Assembly: GCA_002862305.1 (NCBI GenBank)
Contig: PKCS01000065.1
Coordinates: forward strand, 1 to 38,792
Length of the DNA stretch: 38,792 nucleotides
From: Phycisphaerae bacterium
GTDB taxonomy: Bacteria; Planctomycetota; Phycisphaerae; Phycisphaerales; SM1A02
Direction of reading: 5' to 3'
Shown here: piece by piece, positions 30,406-38,055 of the stretch
Position numbering within the stretch: the first letter of the stretch is position 1
Layout: each line of letters opens with the position of its first letter
Program-made: the position numbers and the translations under genes
Notes under the pieces: generated by a model
The model's database searches: none
What the model saw: the letters and a program-made list of their open reading frames with translations, nothing else
Told to the model about the DNA's origin: nothing

Positions 30406-31401
30406 CTACCGGTGGTCCCGTGGCCGTCGCTCGACGAAGGCGCCGGCCAGGGCGGGCTTCGTGAACCCGTCGGGCACCAGTCCGTCCACCGCGAATCGAT
30501 AGAGCGCGGTCCGGGTGATCGCCATCAGCGTCGAGGAGACCACCGACCAGAGCACCAGGATCCCCACGCCCACCGAACACACCAGGCCCCCGAGCCCGAC
30601 CCCCGCCAGCGGGTGGTTCGCCCCCGCGAGCCCGGCGAGGATCGCCACCCCGGCGACGATGGTCAGGACCCCCGCGACGGAGACCAGCGCCCCGAGGCAG
30701 CCGAACCCGATCGCGATCACCAGGCCCTCGCCCCAGGTCCGGGTGATCGCCCCCACCGAGTTGCGGATCGCCTTGACGGGACCCACGCCCTCGATCACCA
30801 GGGTCGGGACCGCGAAGTAGACCGCGATGCTCCAGGCCACCCCGACCAGGGCGATCACGATCCGGCCGAGCCACCCGAGGTTCTCCTCGAGCACGCGAAG
30901 CAGGGTGCCCACCACCGCGTTGACCAGGCTCCAGGCGATGATCTGCGGGAGGCGCGACCACGCGACCCCGAGCCCCGCGCGCAGCCCGGTGGGCCGGCCG
31001 TCGAAGGCCAGGTTCGCGGCGCCGATCAGGGCGGCGTTGAAGAAGACCACCACGAACGAGCAGGCGAGGAAGAACGTGAAGCCGTAGAGGAGGAACCCCA
31101 CGTCGAGGACGGTCAGCTGCGGGGCGGGGGCGCGCTGGCCCGCCGGGACGGGGTCCTCGCCCGGGGCCGCGGCGGGGTCCGCCGCGGGGGCCGGCGACGG
31201 CACCCCGCCCACGTCCTCCGCGATCGTCCCCAGCTCCGCACGGAGGGGGGAGATGGCCAGGACCGGGGCGAGGAACGCCGCCGCCATCAGCAGGGTGCAC
31301 GCCGCGCTCAGCACCGGGAAGAGGACGAGGCGCTTGTCGGCGCGAAGCACGTTCCACGAGCACCTGAACAGTTCACCGGATCGCTTGACTCTCGCTCGCA
31401 T
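30406..31401 (-). CDS. DUF6159-like membrane protein
   Basis: 331 residues. It starts MRARVKRSGELFRCSWNVLR and continues DKRLVLFPVLSAACTLLMAAAF, split here as DKRLVLFPVLSA and CTLLMAAAFLAPV. Then come a Pro/Ala-rich extracytoplasmic loop (about residues 65-95), a cluster of helices around FLLYGFTFFLACSFVVVFF, a charged WSRLPQIIAWSLVNAVVG and several more helices. The 'SW-VLRxDKxL-FPxLS' opening is characteristic of a bacterial membrane family (DUF6159) with no known function. A strong GGGAGG lies 7 bases before the ATG at 31401, so this start is preferred over one 13 codons upstream. Confidence 0.8.
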   Translation of the reverse strand: MRARVKRSGELFRCSWNVLRADKRLVLFPVLSAACTLLMAAAFLAPVLAISPLRAELGTIAEDVGGVPSPAPAADPAAAPGEDPVPAGQRAPAPQLTVLDVGFLLYGFTFFLACSFVVVFFNAALIGAANLAFDGRPTGLRAGLGVAWSRLPQIIAWSLVNAVVGTLLRVLEENLGWLGRIVIALVGVAWSIAVYFAVPTLVIEGVGPVKAIRNSVGAITRTWGEGLVIAIGFGCLGALVSVAGVLTIVAGVAILAGLAGANHPLAGVGLGGLVCSVGVGILVLWSVVSSTLMAITRTALYRFAVDGLVPDGFTKPALAGAFVERRPRDHR

Positions 31402-31490
31402 GCGTGCCTCCCGGGCGTTGATCGCCCCCTCCCGGTCCACTCGTGGCGGGTCATCCTACCGTCCGGACTGGCGTGGATGCCCGCCCCTGA

Positions 31491-31496
31491 TACAGT
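31491..31496 (+). promoter_or_regulatory. candidate -10 element TACAGT of the kinase gene
   Basis: GATACAGTTGG lies 51 bases before the kinase ATG and matches the recurrent TACA(C/G)T motif. The -35 region (about CTGGCG, 17-base spacing) is weak. Confidence 0.4.
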
Positions 31497-31547
31497 TGGG
31501 GTCCGTCGCCTGGTCCCTTGATCACGAAGCCGTCCCGGAGCCGCCGC

Positions 31548-34403
31548 ATGGCCGAAGAACCGACCGACCGTTCCGGGACCGACCTCGGTCCCTACCACCT
31601 GGTGCGCGAGCTCGGTCGCGGGGGGATGGGCGTGGTCTACGAGGCGCACGACACCCGGCTCGGCCGCACCGTGGCCCTCAAGATCCTCCGCCCGGAGGTG
31701 GTGGGGGACGCGGAACGTCGCGCCCGGTTCGAGCGCGAGGCCAAGGCCCTCGCCGCGCTCCGGCATCCGGGGATCGTCACCATCCACTCCTTCGAGACCG
31801 TCGGGGCGGACACCTTCTTCACCATGGAACTGGTCTCGGGGCGGACCCTCACCGAGGTCATGCGGTCCGAGGAGGCGATGTCGGTGTCCCGGATCCTCGA
31901 GATCGGGATCCCGGTGGCCGACGCCCTCTCCGCCGCGCACAAGCGAGGCATCGCCCACCGCGACGTGAAGCCCGACAACATCATCATCGGCTCGGACGGC
32001 GGGGTGACGGTCCTGGACTTCGGGCTCGCCAAGCTGGCGGGTCCCGCGGTCGAGCCGACCGCCGGGCTGCAGGCGATGACCGCCAGCATGGACGCCACCA
32101 TCGAGGGGCGGATCATCGGCACCATCCACTACATGGCCCCCGAGCAGACCCAGGGTGGGGAGACCACCCCGACCACCGACGTCTTCGCCCTCGGGGTGGT
32201 GCTCTACGAGATGGCCACCGGTGCCAACCCCTTCCCCGGGGAGAGCACGGTCTCCAAGCTCTCGAGCATCCTCAAGGACGATCCGGCCCCGATCCGCGCC
32301 CGCAACCGGGCGGTCCCCCCGGAACTCGAGCGGATCGTGCGGCGCTGCCTCGAGAAGGACCCGGACCGTCGCTGGCAGAACGCCCTGGACGTGCGCAACG
32401 AACTCCAGCTGCTGGAAACCGACCTGGCGGACCCCGACCGGGTGCCCACGGACGCCGAGTCCTCCCCGGCGGTGGGGGGGCGCCTGGTCATCGTCACCCT
32501 GCTCCTGGTGGTCCTCGGCGTCGGCGCGGGGTTCCTGGTGGGGGTGCTCCTGATGGACCTCGGCAGCGACCTGCAGCAGGAGCAGCTGGCCGCCAGCACC
32601 GCGGGTCGACCGCAGTGCGTCTCCGTGACCGGCCCCGAGGGGTACGAGCTGGAGGAGGCCCAGATCTCCCCCGACGGTCGGCTGATCGCGATGGTCACCC
32701 GGACCCTCGGTCCCGACGGCGAGCCCCTCCCGGAGTCCGTCCCGGGGGAGCATCGTTCGCTGCACCTCCGCGCCGTCGATTCCTTCGAGACGCGACTGGT
32801 CCCCGACTCCGACCGGATCCTCTGCGGGGAGTTCTCCCCCGACGGACGTTCCTACACCTTCGTCCGGCTGCCCCTGGAGGCCAACCTCTCCGCCCGCCTG
32901 ATGCGGCTGGAACTCGGCACCGGGCTGCCCCCGGTGCAGGTGGGCGCGATCCCCCTCAGCCTGGTCGGCTTCCAGACGATCGAGGAGGTCAACCGCGGCT
33001 TCGCGTGGCTCGACAAGGGGACCCTCGCCTTCATCACCCAGGCCCCCTTCAAGGTGCTCACCCTCGACTCCAAGACCGGCGACGAGATCGCGCGGGTCGA
33101 CTTCCAGTCGGACACCGAGATCCAGCCCACGCTGATCCACGGTGCGCTCGACGAGGACCACTTCATCGTGGGCGTCAACTTCTACGACGAGCGCGGCTAC
33201 CTGCAGGACGCCTACTGGGTCAACGCGCGGACCGGGGAGTCGGGCCTGCTGGTCGACTCCGCCCCGATCGCCCGGGTGGTCGGCGGGGACCAGCTGCTCT
33301 TCACCAAGGGACAGACCCTCTACCGCGCCGGCTACGACCCCGCGACCCGTTCGGTCACCGGCGCCGCGGAGCCGGTCTTCACCGGACTGCGCACCGCCAA
33401 CTCCTGGAGCTCCGGGAACTTCGACGTGGCCGCGAACGGGACCGTGGTGCACCTGCCCGGCGGGCTCCAGGGCGGCAGCCGATCGCTGTGGACCTCCGAG
33501 GGGCCGGAGGACGAGCCCCGCCCGCTCGAGCACCCGAGCCGACCGTTCGAGGAGTGGGTCTCGGTCAACGCCGACGGAAGCGAGCTGCTGGTGACCCACA
33601 CCAACGACGCCAACGACATGTGGGACCTCTGGGGCGGCACCACCGACCCGCCGCGCATCCGACGCCTCCAGTCGTTCCCGGACCGCGACATCCATGCCCC
33701 GGTCCTCTCGCGCGACGGCCGGCTCGCCGCCGCCCAGATCACCACCACCCAGCCCAGTCGCCGCAGCGAACTCGTGGTGCTCGATCCCCGGTCCCCCGGC
33801 CGGGAACTCACGGTGCTGGACGTCCGGGAGGGCGGGCGATGGCTCACCCCCTACGACATCACCCCCGGCAACGACCGGGTGGTCTACGGCGACCGGGACG
33901 AGGGCGGGACCACCGAGGCCCTCTACGTGGTGGGGGTCGAGGAGGACGCGCGGCCCAAGCGGATCGCCGGCGGCCGGGCCCTCCAGCAGAACGCCCGCTG
34001 GAGCCCGGACGGGGCGCTCCTGGCCTGGACCAGCAACGAGTCCGGGCGCTCCGAGGCGCTGGTCGCCACCTACGACGACACCGGGCTGGGACGGGTGGTC
34101 CCCGCCTCCGACGGCCTGGCCCACACGCTGGGCTGGTCGGTCTCGCCGGATGGGACGACGACCCTGCACTGCTTCGCGAACAACCTCGAGACGGTGCGCG
34201 AGGTCTCGGTGGAGGACGGGCGGGTGGTGCTCGGGCCGATCCGACCCGGTCGCTCGCTGGGGGCGGACACCTTCTACAACGTGGTCGACGAGGACGGCGG
34301 CCTCGCCCTGATCCGTCGCGGTGCCAACGAGGCGCCCGCCACCCGGCTGGAGCTGATCAGCGGGTTCTTCGCCCCCGGGACGGACCCGACCCCCGCCGAC
34401 TGA
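31548..34403 (+). CDS. transmembrane Ser/Thr protein kinase with beta-propeller sensor domain
   Basis: 951 residues. The Hanks-type kinase domain (about 16-289) is complete: ELGRGGMGVVYEAHD (P-loop), K45 in VALKIL, E64, HRDVKPDN with D139, DFGLAK with D157 and GTIHYMAPEQ. One membrane helix (about 312-337, LVIVTLLLVVLGVGAGFLVG) follows. The remaining ~600 residues are repeated WD40-like/TolB-like blades: QISPDGRLIAMV, GEFSPDGRSYTFVR, ARWSPDGALLAWTS and VSPDGTTTLHCF. The propeller should lie outside the cytoplasm and may sense a ligand. The activation loop has several Thr/Ser (TAGLQAMTASMDAT), likely autophosphorylation sites. ATG 31548 with CGGAG 9 bases upstream was chosen over a TTG at 31518. 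It ends 3 bases from the convergent dehydrogenase gene. Confidence 0.93.
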   Translation: MAEEPTDRSGTDLGPYHLVRELGRGGMGVVYEAHDTRLGRTVALKILRPEVVGDAERRARFEREAKALAALRHPGIVTIHSFETVGADTFFTMELVSGRTLTEVMRSEEAMSVSRILEIGIPVADALSAAHKRGIAHRDVKPDNIIIGSDGGVTVLDFGLAKLAGPAVEPTAGLQAMTASMDATIEGRIIGTIHYMAPEQTQGGETTPTTDVFALGVVLYEMATGANPFPGESTVSKLSSILKDDPAPIRARNRAVPPELERIVRRCLEKDPDRRWQNALDVRNELQLLETDLADPDRVPTDAESSPAVGGRLVIVTLLLVVLGVGAGFLVGVLLMDLGSDLQQEQLAASTAGRPQCVSVTGPEGYELEEAQISPDGRLIAMVTRTLGPDGEPLPESVPGEHRSLHLRAVDSFETRLVPDSDRILCGEFSPDGRSYTFVRLPLEANLSARLMRLELGTGLPPVQVGAIPLSLVGFQTIEEVNRGFAWLDKGTLAFITQAPFKVLTLDSKTGDEIARVDFQSDTEIQPTLIHGALDEDHFIVGVNFYDERGYLQDAYWVNARTGESGLLVDSAPIARVVGGDQLLFTKGQTLYRAGYDPATRSVTGAAEPVFTGLRTANSWSSGNFDVAANGTVVHLPGGLQGGSRSLWTSEGPEDEPRPLEHPSRPFEEWVSVNADGSELLVTHTNDANDMWDLWGGTTDPPRIRRLQSFPDRDIHAPVLSRDGRLAAAQITTTQPSRRSELVVLDPRSPGRELTVLDVREGGRWLTPYDITPGNDRVVYGDRDEGGTTEALYVVGVEEDARPKRIAGGRALQQNARWSPDGALLAWTSNESGRSEALVATYDDTGLGRVVPASDGLAHTLGWSVSPDGTTTLHCFANNLETVREVSVEDGRVVLGPIRPGRSLGADTFYNVVDEDGGLALIRRGANEAPATRLELISGFFAPGTDPTPAD

Positions 34404-34406
34404 TCC

Positions 34407-35420
34407 CTACAGGTCCAGGACCGCCCGGTAGCGGACGTCGCCGTCCTTCAGCCGGGTCATCGCCTGGTTGATCTTCGAGATCGGGAAGTGCTCGGTCATG
34501 GGCGCGATCCGGTGTCGCGACGCGAAGTCGACCATCCGCCGGGTGTTCGTCGGGCTCGCCACCGGCGAACCGGAGATCGATCGCTGCGCCATGATCAGGT
34601 CGAAGGCATGGAAGGGGATCGGTTCGAGGGTGGCCCCGACCAGGTGCAGTCGTCCCTCGGGCTTGAGCATCGCGAGGTAGCTCGCCCAGTCCAGCGGGAC
34701 GTTGACGGTGGAGACCAGGAGGTCGAACCGCCCTTCGTGCGCCTCGAGTTCGGCGGGGTCGCGACCCAGCACCACCTCGTGGGCCCCGAGGGCCCGGGCC
34801 TCGTCCGCCTTGGCCTCCGTCGAGGTGATCGCGGTGACGTGGCAGCCCCAGGCGTTCGCGAACCGGATCGCCAGGTGGCCCAGCCCGCCGATCCCCACCA
34901 CCGCGACCCGGTGGGTGGGGTGGGCGTACTCCATCATCGGGGTGAAGACCGTACCGCCCCCGCAGAACAACGGACCGGCCTCGCCGGCGGGGATCCCGTC
35001 GGGGATGGGGAAGGTCCAGAGCGCCTGGGCGCGCACCCGATCCGCGAATCCCCCGTGCCGTCCCACGATGGTCCCCTCGGTCTTCGGGGAGAGGTTGTGC
35101 TTGCCGGCCTGGCACATCGGGCAGTCGAGGTCCGACCGCGCGAACCACCCCACGCCGACGCGGTCCCCGACCGAGAGGTTGGTGACCGAGTCCCCGATCC
35201 TCGCCACCCGGCCCTCCACTTCGTGTCCCCCCACGAAGGGGTACTCGGTGAGCCCCCAGTCGTTGTTGGCCATGCTCAGGTCGCTGTGGCAGATCCCGCA
35301 GTGCGCGACCTCGATCTCCACCTCGTCCTCCCCGATCGGACCCAGCTCGTACTCGAACGGGCTGAATGGCTGGTCCGGCCCCGTGGTCGCGTAGGCGTGG
35401 ACGGTGGTGGTGTCGGGCAT
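34407..35420 (-). CDS. zinc-dependent alcohol dehydrogenase (YahK/CAD-like) with altered structural zinc site
   Basis: 337 residues, medium-chain dehydrogenase. Catalytic zinc ligands are present: C41 in HCGICHSDL, H66-E67 in GGHEVEG and C151 in GPLFCGGGTVF. The NAD(P) motif is VAVVGIGGLGHLAIRFA, with GCHVTAITSTEAKADEA after it (S/T at the end of strand 2 favours NADP). The structural zinc loop is degenerate: the usual C-x2-C-x2-C-x7-C reads D97, C100, C103, S111. The likely role is aldehyde reduction. ATG 35420 has AAGG 6 bases upstream. It is a single gene, convergent with the kinase. Confidence 0.9.
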   Translation of the reverse strand: MPDTTTVHAYATTGPDQPFSPFEYELGPIGEDEVEIEVAHCGICHSDLSMANNDWGLTEYPFVGGHEVEGRVARIGDSVTNLSVGDRVGVGWFARSDLDCPMCQAGKHNLSPKTEGTIVGRHGGFADRVRAQALWTFPIPDGIPAGEAGPLFCGGGTVFTPMMEYAHPTHRVAVVGIGGLGHLAIRFANAWGCHVTAITSTEAKADEARALGAHEVVLGRDPAELEAHEGRFDLLVSTVNVPLDWASYLAMLKPEGRLHLVGATLEPIPFHAFDLIMAQRSISGSPVASPTNTRRMVDFASRHRIAPMTEHFPISKINQAMTRLKDGDVRYRAVLDL

Positions 35421-35556
35421 GGACGGCCTTTCTGGTGGTGGTCGGGGTCTCGCGCCGGTTCCTCCGGTGATCGACCCCGATCGAGCACCCGGTTGGCCCG
35501 AGGGTAGTCGATCGTGGTGCTGGACGCTCCCCTCGTCCCTCCCCGGCCGTCGTCGG

Positions 35557-35562
35557 TACACT
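35557..35562 (+). promoter_or_regulatory. candidate -10 element TACACT upstream of GT87 gene
   Basis: GGTACACTCGG lies 105 bases before the GT87 start and only 9 bases before an ATG at 35572 that opens a 31-codon frame ending in the GT87 start (TGATG). Otherwise the 246-base gap 35421-35666 shows nothing. Confidence 0.35.
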
Positions 35563-35666
35563 CGGGCGGCCATGAACGTCGCGTCCCCCCCGAGCCGGAT
35601 GCCCCCGCGACCAACGACCCACCCCGGCCGCGTGCCGGGGTTCCGGCGACAGGAGGTGGCGACCTG

Positions 35667-36863
35667 ATGCCGCCGACCCTCACCCGTCCGGTCGACGTGC
35701 GCAACGCCTGGCTGATCTGGCTCGGCTTCGCGATCGGGGTGGTCCTCTTCGCCTGGAGCGAGGGGTTCAGCCACACCGTGACCAGCGCCTACCGCGGGGG
35801 CGCGGAGCCCTGGCTCGCCCATCAGCCGATCTACACGGTCTCGCAGTGGGGGGGCTTCCTCTACCCGCCGGTGAGCGCGATGCTGTTCGCCCCGTTCACC
35901 CTCCTGCCGCATGACCTGGGGGAGGTGCTCTGGCGGCTGACCAACCTCGGGGTGCTGGCCTGGGGGGTGCGTCAAGCGTCGGCCGCCGCCTCGCGACTGG
36001 GCGGGGTCGAGCTCTTCCCCCTCTCGACCCTGCTCTGCCTGGCCGCGCTGCTGCCCGCGGCCCGCAACGGCCAGGCGACGCTGCTGATCACGGGGCTGCT
36101 GCTGGTCGCGGTCGAGGCCACGGTCCGCCGTCGGTGGTGGACCGCGGGGGCGATGCTCGCGCTGGCCACCGTGATCAAGCCGATCGCGGTGGTGCTGCTG
36201 CTGCTCTACGCCGCCCTCCGGCCGCGCGTGGTGGTGCCGGTGGTGGTCGCCCTGCTGGTGCTGTGCTCCCTGCCCGCCCTCCACGACGGGGTCGCCAAGG
36301 CGACGACCGACCTCGGCCAGTGGGTCGAGAAGCTGCGGTCGGTGTCGCTGCCCCCGGAGTCCCTGCGGGTCTCCGACGTCTTCGGGGGGTTGACCGCCTT
36401 CGGGATCCGGGTGCCGCCGGGGATCGCCTACGGGATCCGCGCGGCGGCGGCGCTGCTGACCCTCGGGCTCTGCTTCGTGGCGTTCCGGCGGTTCGGGCAC
36501 GCGCCGGGGGTGCTGCTCACCGGCGCGCTCGGCCTGAGCTACATGCTGCTCTTCAACGCGCGCACCGAGAACAACACCTACGGCGCACTCGCTCCCGCCC
36601 AGGCGATCCTCGCCTCGTGGTTGATCCTCGCCCAGTCCCGGATGCTGCTGGGGGTGGTGGTGGCGTCGCTGCCGTTCATCGGGCTCTCGGGCTACGAACT
36701 CGGCAAGTTCATCACCCCCGGACGCGAGACGTGGATCGCGCCGCTCTCGGGAACGGTGTTCCTGGTGGTGCTCTGCCTGCTGGTGTTCATGGCCCGTCCG
36801 ATCCGGACGCGCGGGACGTCCGGTGCCGCGACGGGGTCCGGGGCGTCATCCGCCCCGGGGTGA
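35667..36863 (+). CDS. GT87-family (DUF2029) membrane glycosyltransferase
   Basis: 398 residues, about 10 helices. The stretch FLYPPVSAMLFAPFTLLP, preceded by a large loop after the first helix, is the hallmark of GT87/DUF2029 mannosyl- or arabinosyl-transferase-like proteins, which use polyprenyl-phosphate sugars on the outer face of the inner membrane. Other features are RNGQATLLITGLLLV and AMLALATVIKPIAVVLLLLY, also family-like. It lacks the aspartate-rich motif of GT39 proteins. ATG 35667 has a perfect AGGAGGT 9 bases upstream. Its C-terminus is a short Gly/Ser/Ala tail. The acceptor is unknown. Confidence 0.86.
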   Translation: MPPTLTRPVDVRNAWLIWLGFAIGVVLFAWSEGFSHTVTSAYRGGAEPWLAHQPIYTVSQWGGFLYPPVSAMLFAPFTLLPHDLGEVLWRLTNLGVLAWGVRQASAAASRLGGVELFPLSTLLCLAALLPAARNGQATLLITGLLLVAVEATVRRRWWTAGAMLALATVIKPIAVVLLLLYAALRPRVVVPVVVALLVLCSLPALHDGVAKATTDLGQWVEKLRSVSLPPESLRVSDVFGGLTAFGIRVPPGIAYGIRAAAALLTLGLCFVAFRRFGHAPGVLLTGALGLSYMLLFNARTENNTYGALAPAQAILASWLILAQSRMLLGVVVASLPFIGLSGYELGKFITPGRETWIAPLSGTVFLVVLCLLVFMARPIRTRGTSGAATGSGASSAPG

Positions 36864-36883
36864 GGTGCATCGCCCGACGCACC
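36864..36883. terminator. hairpin at convergent ends of GT87 and the 41-residue gene
   Basis: GGTGCATCG-CC-CGACGCACC forms a 9-bp stem with one mismatch, beginning at the base after the GT87 stop and 15 bases from the convergent stop of the small gene. No U-tract. Confidence 0.5.
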
Positions 36884-36898
36884 ACGGGTCGCGGTCGT

Positions 36899-37024
36899 TC
36901 AGTGGCCCTGCCGGTACCACCAGTTCCACCCCAGTCCGACGGACAGGAGCACCACCACCGTGGCCAGGAACTGGTACCACTCGGCCGAGGGATTGCCGAT
37001 GAAGCCTTGTGCGAATTCGATCAT
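36899..37024 (-). CDS. 41-residue single-pass membrane protein
   Basis: Short gene with convincing signals: ATG 37024 preceded by GGGAGG at 6-base spacing, then MIEFAQGFIGNPSAEWYQFL, a hydrophobic core ATVVVLLSVGLGW and NWWYRQGH before the stop. The aromatic-rich ends (WYQF, WNWWY) and the membrane-length core are typical of small one-helix proteins of unknown function. It is alone in its unit, with its own hairpin at the end. The 161-base gap to LemA upstream contains no other gene. Confidence 0.7.
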   Translation of the reverse strand: MIEFAQGFIGNPSAEWYQFLATVVVLLSVGLGWNWWYRQGH

Positions 37025-37158
37025 GAGAAACCTCCCGTGTTCAAGCCCACTTTACGGGTGACTTGAGCGGCTTTCAGCAAATCGGGGATGGTTCGCGGGA
37101 GAGCCCCCAACTTCATCGATCTTCCCGGACCCTCGGCCGGATCATGGGCCGGGGTGGA

Positions 37159-37181
37159 GGCCGCCGTTGCGCGCCGCGGCC
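37159..37181. terminator. hairpin after lemA
   Basis: GGCCGC (37159-37164) and GCGGCC (37176-37181) with an 11-base loop, 5 bases past the lemA stop on the minus strand. GC-rich without U-tract; moderate evidence. Confidence 0.35.
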
Positions 37182-37185
37182 CCGG

Positions 37186-37836
37186 TCACGACCCCGGCGT
37201 GGGGGGGGACGCCTCGAAGTCGACCGGCACCGGCGCCGCCTCGCCCGGATCATCGAGGGTGAAGAAGTCGAATTCCGCCGATCGGAACCCGCCCATCCCG
37301 GCGACCAGCGAGGACGGGAACACCTCGCAGCCGTTGCGGAACGAACGGGTGTTGGCGTTGTAGAAGCGCCTCGCCCGTTCGATCCTGGTCTCGGTCTCGG
37401 CGAGTTCGGTCTGAAGCTGGATGAAGTTCGCGGAGGCCTTGAGGTCCGGGTAGGCCTCGGCCCGCGCGAGCAGTCGGCCGATGCCCGCGCCGAGCTTCGA
37501 TTCCGTACGGGATCGTTCACCCTGCGGGCCCGATTCCCCGGCCACCGCCGCCTCGCGGAGGCTGGTCACCTCCGAGAGCACCCCGGACTCGTGCGCCGCG
37601 TAGCCCTTGACCGCCCCCACCAGGTTCGGGATCAGGTCGTGTCGCCGGCGCAGTTCCGCATCGATGTCCGCCCACGACTCCCGGCAGCTCTGCCGACGCC
37701 GGACCAGGCTGTTGTAGGTGGCGAGGGCCCAGCCCCCGACCAGGACCACGAAGAGTCCGATCGCGATCGCGAGGTTCGCGCCCGCCGAGAGCCCGAGCAG
37801 GAGGGGGGTGGACTGGATGGGTTCGAAATCGATCAT
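37186..37836 (-). CDS. lemA: LemA family protein
   Basis: 216 residues. An N-terminal helix (about LGLSAGANLAIAIGLFVVLVGGW) precedes the LemA coiled-coil bundle: ATYNSLVRRRQSCRESWADIDA is shown here as YNSLVRRRQSC and ESWADIDAELRRRHDLIPNL, followed by VKGYAAHESGVL, AYPDLKASANFIQLQTELAE and RRFYNANTRSFRN. The conserved 'W-x-DI-x-x-x-x-x-R-x-DLIPNLV' and 'YPxLKAxxxFxxLQ' patterns are clear. LemA proteins are membrane-anchored helical proteins of uncertain function. The acidic, Pro-rich C-terminus (DDPGEAAPVPVDFEASPP) is extra. A 33-base imperfect hairpin, 37864-37896, lies in the 5' leader. Confidence 0.92.
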   Translation of the reverse strand: MIDFEPIQSTPLLLGLSAGANLAIAIGLFVVLVGGWALATYNSLVRRRQSCRESWADIDAELRRRHDLIPNLVGAVKGYAAHESGVLSEVTSLREAAVAGESGPQGERSRTESKLGAGIGRLLARAEAYPDLKASANFIQLQTELAETETRIERARRFYNANTRSFRNGCEVFPSSLVAGMGGFRSAEFDFFTLDDPGEAAPVPVDFEASPPTPGS

Positions 37837-37991
37837 GGTGCGTTCGGGTCCTTTCCACCTGGCGTCCGGTCTCCACTCCCGTGGTGGGACCCGGACGGGG
37901 CTGAGGAGACCTTACCGAACGGATCGTGCCGGGGGGTGCCCGACTCATGGCACGAGCGGGCCATTTTCCGACTCGGGATGGGAAATTGCCC

Positions 37992-38021
37992 TTGGTCGAC
38001 CCGTGACCCTCGTGCTAGGCT
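37992..38021 (+). promoter_or_regulatory. candidate sigma-70 promoter of the esterase gene
   Basis: TTGGTC (37992-37997), an 18-base spacer and TAGGCT (38016-38021), 34 bases before the ATG. Each box matches at 3 of 6 positions, but the position and spacing are good. Confidence 0.4.
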
Positions 38022-38055
38022 CTCAGAGTCAACCCCCCCAGCGAAGGACCTCACC

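Noticed and set aside
31518-31547. TTG start for the kinase 30 bases upstream
   Set aside because: ATG 31548 has an SD-like CGGAG and the extra residues (TKPSRSRR) look like untranslated sequence.
35404-35571. Upstream part of an 87-codon frame before GT87
   Set aside because: It overlaps the dehydrogenase start on the other strand and has no SD or recognisable protein features.
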